A DNA stretch of 6,386 bases from assembly GCA_014804185.1 (NCBI GenBank), contig JAAVAG010000191.1, positions 1 to 6,386 on the forward strand, read 5' to 3'. Position 1 is the first letter of the stretch, and every line of letters begins with the position of its first letter. Both the position numbers and the translations under genes were made by a program. Shown here piece after piece: positions 1 to 5,006 of the stretch. The notes under the pieces are model-generated. The model worked only from the letters and a program-made list of their open reading frames with translations. It searched no databases and was not told the DNA's origin. This DNA comes from Lachnospiraceae bacterium (lineage in GTDB: Bacteria; Bacillota; Clostridia; Lachnospirales; Lachnospiraceae).

Positions 1-42
1 ACTTTCAGAGTCGCACTGTATGTGCAATGAAATATTTTTATC

Positions 43-48
43 GAGGAG
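43..48 (+). promoter_or_regulatory. Ribosome binding site deciding the start of the first gene
   Basis: GAGGAG lies 8 nt upstream of the ATG at 57. The in-frame ATG at 27 has no purine-rich site before it, so 57 is the better start. The reading frame is nevertheless open all the way to the left edge, so an upstream extension cannot be excluded from this window. Confidence 0.7.
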
Positions 49-56
49 CAAAACCT

Positions 57-1388
57 ATGTGCAAACATTTTTATGATCTGCCTCTATATCAGGATGACGC
101 GAAAGCCATGCTGGAAAAGCATAATATCACGAAGCTCATTGAATACCATCGTTTAGGCTGGGCCGAGCTGCTCTACCGGGTGGTCAAGGTGGACGGCGTC
201 TGGAAGATCAAGGGGATGGACTGCATCTACGAACGGGATATGCTCATCCCTGTTGTGCCCGACCCGAAAGCCTTTGTGGACCCGTCGGAATTCGAGAAGT
301 ACCGCAAGAGTTATAAATGCGTTTCATGGCTGTTTAACCACACCGGCCTGCCCTGCGGCGACGAACTGCCAGGGGACGACAAGCCGGAAACGGTGCAAAA
401 AGTCTATGATGAAGTCAGCGAATGTTTCTTTGCGGAAGTTCGGGAAACTTACCATTTCCCATCTGAAATTCAAAAAATTGAAAATAAACTTGAGAATGGA
501 GCAACAACTATGACAGAAAAATTGATCCCCCAACTAAAACCTCGTTCCCCCGAGGAACAGGCAAAGCGCATGGAAGAAATCAAATATGCCGAGACCCATA
601 ACTACCCTGCTTTTGAGCAGGCCATCCCCGTGGACGCAGCGTCGATCTACCGGGAATTTACAGAGGATTACGACGCAGCGGAGGCCAAATACGCCAGGCG
701 CCGCATCGAAGTGACCGGCGTGGTGCGCCGCATTGGCCCCGATCCTCACGGACTTCCCTCTATCGAACTTTCCGACAGTGTGGACGGTCGGTGCTGCGCG
801 CTGGTGATTTTTACAGAGGAAAAACACGCCAGGGAAATAGAGGAAAAAACTGCTGTGGGCGAGACCGTGGTCTGTCTGGCTAACTTTCTGAGCGCAATGG
901 AACCCTACGGTGCAGTGATGAAAAAGAGTGAGATCATCGCCAGAGCGCCAATATCTCCAGAAGAACATCTCCCCGCACAAAAGCCTATTCCCCCTGAAGC
1001 ACGTGCGAATAGCCGGGAGGAACTCAAATATTCCGAGACCCATGACCGCCCCGCTATTAAGCAGGATGCTCCTTTTGCAGTGAAAGACTTCTTCCGTGAA
1101 TTCATGAAGGACTACAATGCGGCATCGGAAAAATACCATAACCATCGTGTGGAAGTGACTGGCGTTGTGCGAAAGATATGTCCCGATCTTTGGGATGTGC
1201 CCTCAATTGAACTTTCTGACCGTGTGGACGGCCGGTGCTATGCGCTGGTGATCTTCACAGAGGAAGAACATGCCAAAACCATTGACGAAAAAACCGCCGT
1301 GGGTGAGACAGTGATCTGTCGGGCCAACTTCATACGCGCAAGAGAGCCCTATGGCGCAGTGATGAAAAAGAGCGAGATCATCAAGTGA
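57..1388 (+). CDS. NTF2/SnoaL-like fragment fused to two tandem tRNA_anti-like OB-fold domains
   Basis: This encodes a 443-residue, probably cytoplasmic protein with no signal peptide or membrane segment. Residues about 30-115 (DGVWKI at 46-51, an LPGDDKPETV segment near 104-113) resemble the last strands and C-terminal tail of SnoaL/NTF2-like proteins of Clostridia. The N-terminal half of that fold, which would carry much of the pocket, is not visible, so catalysis by this part is doubtful. A charged linker (about 135-172) leads to two OB-fold repeats at residues 173-294 and 321-442. Each repeat has the pattern KY..(R)xEVTGVVR.I.PD, PSIELSD, VDGRC.ALVIF, G-E-T-V and PYGAVMKKSEII typical of the tRNA_anti-like family (PF12869). 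The family name implies nucleic-acid binding, but its members are mostly uncharacterised and no ligand can be read from the sequence. The start at 57 is chosen for its ribosome binding site at 43-48. The frame is open to the window edge. A second start at 510 could yield the OB-fold part alone. Domain calls are from memory of the families: OB-folds fairly sure, the NTF2 part moderately so. Confidence 0.8.
   Translation: MCKHFYDLPLYQDDAKAMLEKHNITKLIEYHRLGWAELLYRVVKVDGVWKIKGMDCIYERDMLIPVVPDPKAFVDPSEFEKYRKSYKCVSWLFNHTGLPCGDELPGDDKPETVQKVYDEVSECFFAEVRETYHFPSEIQKIENKLENGATTMTEKLIPQLKPRSPEEQAKRMEEIKYAETHNYPAFEQAIPVDAASIYREFTEDYDAAEAKYARRRIEVTGVVRRIGPDPHGLPSIELSDSVDGRCCALVIFTEEKHAREIEEKTAVGETVVCLANFLSAMEPYGAVMKKSEIIARAPISPEEHLPAQKPIPPEARANSREELKYSETHDRPAIKQDAPFAVKDFFREFMKDYNAASEKYHNHRVEVTGVVRKICPDLWDVPSIELSDRVDGRCYALVIFTEEEHAKTIDEKTAVGETVICRANFIRAREPYGAVMKKSEIIK
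498..512 (+). promoter_or_regulatory. Internal ribosome binding site and ATG
   Basis: GGAG at 498-501 is followed after 8 nt by an in-frame ATG at 510-512, codon 152 of the 443-residue protein. It sits exactly between the NTF2-like part and the OB-fold repeats. The spacing is as good as that of the upstream start. It could produce a 292-residue protein holding only the two OB-folds, or it may be the fossil start of a formerly separate gene. Confidence 0.45.
573..938 (+). repeat. Tandem intragenic duplication, copy 1 (OB-fold domain)
   Basis: This 122-codon unit begins with the EEIKYAETH codons and ends with the KKSEII codons. It aligns with the copy at 1017-1382 with no insertion or deletion. 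My hand count gives about 81 of 122 identical residues. The preceding linker (P-x-x-K-P...PE...A) also looks partly duplicated, so the true unit may be some 20 codons longer. Confidence 0.9.
1017..1382 (+). repeat. Tandem intragenic duplication, copy 2 (OB-fold domain)
   Basis: This is the second 122-codon unit, starting with the EELKYSETH codons and ending with KKSEII, one codon before the AAG-TGA that closes the gene. The C-terminal half (PSIELSD to KKSEII) is far better conserved between the copies than the N-terminal third. Confidence 0.9.
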
Positions 1389-1389
1389 A

Positions 1390-1680
1390 TTTCCGGCCAC
1401 CATGGAGCCGGAATATTCTGTGACGCTCTGTCAAGAGGTGAATCGGGAAATGGCGGAGAAAGCCTCGGCCTATCCCGGGCGCTTCTATCTCTTTGCCCAT
1501 CTCCCCCTGGGTGATGGACAGGCAGCAGCGAAAGAGCTGGAACGCTGTGTGAAAGAACTTGGCTTTGTGGGTGCGATGATCTCCGGCTTCGGTGTGGGAT
1601 GGCACTATGACGTGGGGATGCAGGTGATCCGCCTGATGCTCGCAGGAGATTACCGGCCTGAAAAAGACTTTCAGCGATAA
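1390..1680 (+). pseudogene. Amidohydrolase (PF04909-like) remnant with internal deletion
   Basis: The frame from 1390 to the stop at 1678-1680 (an ATG lies at 1402, 92 codons) resembles metal-dependent amidohydrolases of the ACMSD/gamma-resorcylate decarboxylase type. The recognisable stretches are an N-x-x-M/L-A...YPGRF...LPLGD block, then AAKELERCVKELGFVGAMI, then GWHYDVGMQVIRLMLAG. In complete enzymes the second and third blocks are separated by several tens of residues that include metal ligands. Here they are nearly adjacent, with the junction around 1582-1600, implying an in-frame deletion. The N-terminal strand with the HxH metal site is absent, and the protein ends after LAGDYRPEKDFQR instead of continuing through the barrel. 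Usual family length is near 300 residues. There is no ribosome binding site before 1402. A folded enzyme is very unlikely, and I treat this as a decayed gene fragment. The family call is from recognition of these blocks, not from a search. Confidence 0.7.
1391..1413 (+). other. Small hairpin after the OB-fold gene
   Basis: TTCCGGC (1391-1397) and GCCGGAA (1407-1413) form a 7-bp stem with a 9-nt loop, just past the stop codon at 1386-1388. No T-run follows, so it is not a classical intrinsic terminator. It could still stabilise the 3' end of the transcript, and the ATG at 1402 of the following remnant lies in its loop. Confidence 0.3.
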
Positions 1681-1760
1681 TCCGAAACGAAGAAATTCTA
1701 TCACTGCCATCCACCTGATATGAAGTCGATTAAGAAACCTCTTATATGTTATAACACTTG

Positions 1761-1789
1761 TTGACATATAGTGTGTTCTATTATATAAT
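1761..1789 (+). promoter_or_regulatory. Consensus sigma-A promoter of the TetR-CPBP operon
   Basis: TTGACA at 1761-1766 and TATAAT at 1784-1789 match both consensus hexamers exactly and are separated by 17 nt. Transcription should start near 1796, leaving a leader of about 50 nt before the ATG at 1848. A promoter this strong in front of a repressor gene suggests it is normally held down by its own product. Confidence 0.85.
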
Positions 1790-1825
1790 CGTCATTATAT
1801 AACACAAATTACATAACACAAATTA
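1781..1825 (+). promoter_or_regulatory. Candidate operator repeats over the -10 element and leader
   Basis: TTATATAA occurs at 1781-1788 and again at 1795-1802. Each is self-complementary, so the pair is both a direct and an inverted repeat with a 6-nt spacer, and the first copy overlaps the -10 box. Next comes ATAACACAAATTA at 1799-1811 and 1813-1825, an exact 13-nt direct repeat with a 14-nt period. A related TATAACAC lies just upstream of the -35. This placement fits binding by the TetR-family protein encoded next, but the region is very AT-rich, so some repetition is expected by chance. Confidence 0.45.
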
Positions 1826-1831
1826 TATATC

Positions 1832-1838
1832 GGGAGGG
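1832..1838 (+). promoter_or_regulatory. Ribosome binding site of the TetR-family gene
   Basis: GGGAGGG ends 9 nt before the ATG at 1848. The in-frame TTG at 1842 lies only 3 nt behind it, too close for initiation, so the ATG is the start. Confidence 0.8.
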
Positions 1839-1847
1839 ATTTTGCAT

Positions 1848-2435
1848 ATGCCGCCAAAAGCAAAAATCACAAGAGAAATGATTCTGGAAGCCGGATTTGA
1901 AATAGCCAGAGAATCCGGTATTGAGAATGTCAATGCCCGCACCGTTTCCCAAAGGCTGGACTGCTCCACACAGCCTGTCATGTACCACTTTAAAAAAATA
2001 GAAGACATAAAAAGAGAGGTCTACCGACTGGCGGATTCCCGCCATACGGCATATATTATGGCTCTTCAAGGCGACAATCCCATGTTGGAGATCGGGCTGA
2101 ACTATATCCGGTTCGCACAGACAGAAAAACAACTGTTCCGGCTGCTGTTCCAGTCCGATGAATTTTCAGGAAAAGACATTTCCTCGCTGATCGATTCGGA
2201 GGATCTCATCCCCGTGCTCACAGTGCTTGGCAAAACGGCTGGCGTCAGTATCACTCAGGCAAAAATCATCTTCCGGACACTGTTTCTGTTCGTACACGGA
2301 TATGCCAGCATGTTTGCCAATAATACACTGGAATATGATGAAGCGGTTATTTCCATGGATCTGGAACGCGTATTTAAAGGCGCAATACATCTGTCGGAGG
2401 AAGAATACGATGAAACACATTTATCAGAAGAATGA
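1848..2435 (+). CDS. TetR/AcrR-family transcriptional regulator
   Basis: This is a 195-residue DNA-binding regulator, a usual TetR-family length. The N-terminal domain (residues about 7-55) holds the three-helix DNA-binding unit: ITREMILEAGFEIARESGIENVNARTV is replaced here by its parts, helix 1 at about 8-22 and the helix-turn-helix at about 29-48 (NARTVSQRLDCSTQPVMYHF). The CSTQPVMYHF recognition-helix region is typical of a TetR subgroup frequent in Clostridia. The C-terminal part (about 75-180) is helical and should form the ligand and dimer domain, but no ligand can be deduced. Its promoter is a perfect consensus with repeats over the -10 box, which suggests autorepression. The gene overlaps the CPBP protease gene by 26 nt, so the protease is the obvious regulated partner. 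The acidic tail (HLSEEEYDETHLSEE) is encoded partly by the overlap and contains the downstream ribosome binding site. Confidence 0.9.
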   Translation: MPPKAKITREMILEAGFEIARESGIENVNARTVSQRLDCSTQPVMYHFKKIEDIKREVYRLADSRHTAYIMALQGDNPMLEIGLNYIRFAQTEKQLFRLLFQSDEFSGKDISSLIDSEDLIPVLTVLGKTAGVSITQAKIIFRTLFLFVHGYASMFANNTLEYDEAVISMDLERVFKGAIHLSEEEYDETHLSEE

Positions 2436-3144
2436 ACTGACCTTTTCCCTGATCTGGATTGTTTTGTACGTCGTGCTGTTCAGCGCCGCGGACAGCCTTT
2501 CAGCAGATCTGGGAACTGCAAAAATCCTCACCGCCCCTCTGTGCGCCGCAATCACCGTCTTTCTGACAGTCTGGCTCCTTAAAAACGGCCTTGCGGAAAA
2601 ATACGGTCTGTGCAAAATAAAAGGAAAGTGGAAAGATTACCTCTGTTTTCTGCCGCTTGCCCTCATCGCATCCACCAATCTCTGGCGCGGCTTTGCTATG
2701 CGTTTTACACCTCTGGAAACTTTTTTATATGTGGTCAGTATGCTGGGCGTTGGATTTATAGAAGAAATCATTTTCAGGGGTTTTCTGTTCAAAGCCCTCT
2801 GCAGGGAAAATTTGAAACGGGCGGTAATCATCTCCAGCCTTACTTTCGGCATCGGCCACATCGTCAATCTCCTGAACGGTGCGGAAATACTGCCGACGCT
2901 GCTGCAGGTCTGCTATGCATGCGCCATCGGTTTTCTTTTTACCGTTATTTTCCATCGTTCCGGAAGTCTGATGCCCTGCATAATCACCCACAGTGCGGTC
3001 AATTCCCTGAGCGCCTTTGCCGGAGATGGTTCGGATGGACTGGCGATTGCCACGGCCGCCGCGCTGACACTGGTCTCCCTGGTCTATGCGGTATGGATTC
3101 TGAAAAAGGGAACTCATCTGCCTGCAAAAACAGCAGGGCGGTAA
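2410..3144 (+). CDS. CPBP-family intramembrane glutamic protease homologue
   Basis: This is a 244-residue multi-pass membrane protein of the CPBP (CAAX protease and bacteriocin-processing; Rce1/Abi) family. All three signature motifs are present: EExxxR at residues 118-123 (EEIIFR), FxxxH at 146-150 (FGIGH) and HxxxN at 194-198 (HSAVN). These supply the catalytic glutamate and the histidine/asparagine pair of Rce1-like enzymes, so it is probably active. Hydrophobic segments are visible around 10-28, 38-57, 77-95, 103-118, 164-182, 187-203 and 209-230. The start at 2410 follows GGAGG at 2396-2400 with 9 nt spacing. An open frame extends further upstream inside the TetR gene but lacks such a site. 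Family members mature or confer immunity to peptides, or act in membrane protein turnover. No bacteriocin or peptide gene is visible nearby, so the substrate is unknown. The last codons form part of the terminator stem. Confidence 0.9.
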   Translation: MKHIYQKNELTFSLIWIVLYVVLFSAADSLSADLGTAKILTAPLCAAITVFLTVWLLKNGLAEKYGLCKIKGKWKDYLCFLPLALIASTNLWRGFAMRFTPLETFLYVVSMLGVGFIEEIIFRGFLFKALCRENLKRAVIISSLTFGIGHIVNLLNGAEILPTLLQVCYACAIGFLFTVIFHRSGSLMPCIITHSAVNSLSAFAGDGSDGLAIATAAALTLVSLVYAVWILKKGTHLPAKTAGR

Positions 3145-3159
3145 TGCCCTGCTGTTTTT
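3126..3159 (+). terminator. Bidirectional intrinsic terminator
   Basis: AAAAACAGCAGGGC (3126-3139) pairs perfectly over 14 bp with GCCCTGCTGTTTTT (3146-3159) around a 6-nt loop. The GC core is flanked by A5 on the left and T5 on the right, so a U-run follows the stem whichever strand is transcribed. It ends the TetR-CPBP operon on + and the amylase gene on -, whose stop codon lies 24 nt away. The TAA stop of the CPBP gene (3142-3144) sits in the loop. Confidence 0.9.
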
Positions 3160-3182
3160 ATAAATGTGTATAAAATCAACCC

Positions 3183-4799
3183 TCACCGAAGAACCACTAT
3201 GCTGTAAGACGGCATTGTGAGCGTATCGCCTTTTAACGTGACCTCTTCTCCGTCCGCAGAGAGATAACCGGCAATCTCCGAATAGCCGTACTGTTCCTGA
3301 GACAGTGTCACCTCTTTCGCATCCGTCTCGGACAGATTGTAGATCAGATAGATCGTCGTCCCGTTCCAGGTTTTGGAGATAGCGGCGATATCCAGATCCG
3401 TGATCTCCTCCAGCCGCGCTACGGTTCCCCTTGCAATCTCGGGATTCTGGTTGCGAAGCAAAATGGTATCCTTGAAAAAGCTGTATATGGAAGAGTCATC
3501 TTTCATCTGCTCCTCCGCACAGGCAAACCGGTTTTCCTGCGGCTCCATATCCTGCGGCCCCCGGGTCATCCCCTGCGCATCGGCCTGCGCCGACCAGTAC
3601 ATGGGCGCGCGCTTGTTCTCATCTTTCCCGCTGCCGGTCATGCCGATCTCCTCGCCGTAATACACGAAAGCGCTCCCGCTCATCAATATATTCAGCGCCG
3701 CCCCCATCTTGATCTTGCGCTCGTCATAGCGCAGGTATCCAGCGGCTCTGGCCAGATCATGGTTGACAAAAAACGGCGCGTCGATGGCATCCTCCCGGTA
3801 TTCCCGTATGGCATTCTGCACCCGCACCAGCGCCTTGGCATATGCCTGCGCGCTGTTTGTCTCTCCGGTGTAGGTAAGCGTCTTGGTGATCACGCCTGAG
3901 GAATCCGCAAATTCAAAATCAAAAAAGCTGTCGATCCCGCTGGCATAGTACTGTGCATAGGTGGCAAGACCGTCCCAGGCTTCTCCCACCATATAGGCAT
4001 CCGGTTTTACGGATTTCACATAGTCGTTAACCCAGGTAAGCACTTCCACATTTTTGCCTGTGGCCCCGCTGTAAAACTCTTTCACCGCGTCCAGCCGGAA
4101 TCCGCCTGCGCCCTTGTCCAGCCAGAACTTCATGATCTCCTCAAATTCTCCGCGCAGCGCCTGGCTTTCAAAATTCACATCCGGCATCTCGCTCCAAAAT
4201 ACACCTTCGTAGTAATAATCCGAAGAACCCACCTGATACCATGTATTTGAGGAGGGATTTCCCTTGACAAAATTGTAATACTCATAAGAAGGGCATTCCG
4301 CTGCGGAGGGCTCCTCCCCCTCTCCCAATCCTTTCAGATAATCACAGGCGGCCGTAAACCACGGATGCTCCGAAGAAGTGTGGTTGAGTACCAGATCGAT
4401 GATCAGCTTGATGCCCCGCTTTTCACACTCGCCCGCCAATTCCTCAAAATCCTCCATCGTGCCGTACGCCGGATCGATGCTCATATAATCTCTGACATCA
4501 TATTTGTGATAAGTTCCGGAGGGCATAATGGGCATCAGCCAGATCCCGTTAAAGCCCATATCTTCAATATAATCCAGTTTCGAGATCACTCCCTGCAGAT
4601 CTCCGATGCCGTCCCCGTCGCTGTCACAGAACGAGTAGACAAAAATCTCGTACCAGGTGCGGTAATTGTCGTCTATTACCGAAACTTCCCTGGAACGCCA
4701 GTCATCTTTTCCGCCGCATGCCCCCAGACATCCGATGAGCATCGCGGCAAGCATAAACAGTGCCAAAAACCGCTTCCCCATTTTCCATCCCTGTTTCAT
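3183..4799 (-). CDS. Alpha-amylase family (GH13) lipoprotein
   Basis: This encodes a 538-residue surface-anchored alpha-glucan hydrolase. The N-terminus is a lipoprotein signal peptide: basic residues, a hydrophobic stretch (11-23), then two possible lipobox cysteines, C24 (LIGC) and C28 (LGAC), with C28 the more likely. The GH13 barrel begins near residue 48. A calcium-loop-like DSDGDGIGD spans 59-67. Conserved region I is DLVLNH (135-140), region V MPDVN (205-209), region II GFRLDAVKE (233-241, nucleophile D237), region III GEAW (272-275, acid/base E273) and region IV FVNHD (344-348, transition-state stabiliser D348). The MPDVN form resembles the MPDLN type intermediate between oligo-1,6-glucosidases and neopullulanases (GH13_36-like). 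That suggests action on maltodextrins or amylase/pullulanase-type activity, though exact specificity cannot be read. The all-beta C-terminal domain is at about 455-538. The ATG at 4799 has AGGAGGA 11 nt upstream and its own promoter. No sugar transporter or regulator is adjacent. Confidence 0.93.
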   Translation of the reverse strand: MKQGWKMGKRFLALFMLAAMLIGCLGACGGKDDWRSREVSVIDDNYRTWYEIFVYSFCDSDGDGIGDLQGVISKLDYIEDMGFNGIWLMPIMPSGTYHKYDVRDYMSIDPAYGTMEDFEELAGECEKRGIKLIIDLVLNHTSSEHPWFTAACDYLKGLGEGEEPSAAECPSYEYYNFVKGNPSSNTWYQVGSSDYYYEGVFWSEMPDVNFESQALRGEFEEIMKFWLDKGAGGFRLDAVKEFYSGATGKNVEVLTWVNDYVKSVKPDAYMVGEAWDGLATYAQYYASGIDSFFDFEFADSSGVITKTLTYTGETNSAQAYAKALVRVQNAIREYREDAIDAPFFVNHDLARAAGYLRYDERKIKMGAALNILMSGSAFVYYGEEIGMTGSGKDENKRAPMYWSAQADAQGMTRGPQDMEPQENRFACAEEQMKDDSSIYSFFKDTILLRNQNPEIARGTVARLEEITDLDIAAISKTWNGTTIYLIYNLSETDAKEVTLSQEQYGYSEIAGYLSADGEEVTLKGDTLTMPSYSIVVLR

Positions 4800-4810
4800 C
4801 GTAATCCTGA

Positions 4811-4817
4811 TCCTCCT
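4811..4817 (-). promoter_or_regulatory. Ribosome binding site of the amylase gene
   Basis: Read on the minus strand, AGGAGGA lies 11 nt before the ATG at 4799-4797. The spacing is slightly long, but the next in-frame ATG (codon 7) would be much further away and would shorten the basic N-region of the signal peptide. Confidence 0.7.
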
Positions 4818-4861
4818 GTTTGCGTTTTCATTTTTTCGTAAAGTTTCGCAATTTTGAGATC

Positions 4862-4890
4862 AGGATATCACTTTCAGCGAATTTTGTCAA
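4862..4890 (-). promoter_or_regulatory. Sigma-A promoter of the amylase gene
   Basis: On the minus strand, TTGACA (4890-4885) is followed after 17 nt by TATCCT (4867-4862), preceded by a TG-n extended -10 element (4870-4868). Transcription should start near 4855, giving a leader of about 55 nt. Confidence 0.7.
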
Positions 4891-4925
4891 TGCTGAAGAG
4901 ATCCGTCCCAGGGCAGTTGCGCGCA

Positions 4926-4954
4926 TTGACACTCCGGCAAAGACAGAGTAAACT
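4926..4954 (+). promoter_or_regulatory. Probable promoter of the GrpB-PPase/TraX operon
   Basis: TTGACA at 4926-4931 is followed after 17 nt by TAAACT (4949-4954), a 4-of-6 match to the -10 consensus. A better hexamer, TATAAG at 4954-4959, has a 22-nt spacer, which is too long. The -35 lies about 35 nt from the -35 of the divergent amylase promoter, so the two units share a 207-bp intergenic region. Confidence 0.5.
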
Positions 4955-5006
4955 ATAAGCGGGATGGGCTGATTTTCATACTTATACAACACTTCGGGAG
5001 GTTAAA

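Noticed and set aside
534..1145. Long minus-strand open frame opposite the OB-fold gene (about 200 codons)
   Set aside because: It is antisense to two clear homologous repeats, its translation is rich in Cys, His and Phe with no family resemblance, and it lacks a ribosome binding site.
1781..1825. Short AT-rich repeats as a CRISPR-like array or origin iterons
   Set aside because: There are only two copies of each unit, with no spacer diversity, and they lie on a promoter. An operator role is the simpler explanation.
2227..2409. Upstream extension of the CPBP protease frame inside the TetR gene
   Set aside because: The extension lies within TetR coding sequence, has no ribosome binding site, and would put a Cys-rich tail before the first membrane helix. 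GGAGG at 2396-2400 points to the ATG at 2410.
2610..3173. Second plus-strand open frame overlapping the CPBP protease gene
   Set aside because: It is out of frame with a gene whose three catalytic motifs are intact. Its product is rich in Arg, His and Cys and looks like a shadow translation.
4365..4841. Plus-strand open frame opposite the 5' part of the amylase gene
   Set aside because: It is antisense to conserved GH13 sequence and the signal peptide, and no plausible start signal or family match is seen.
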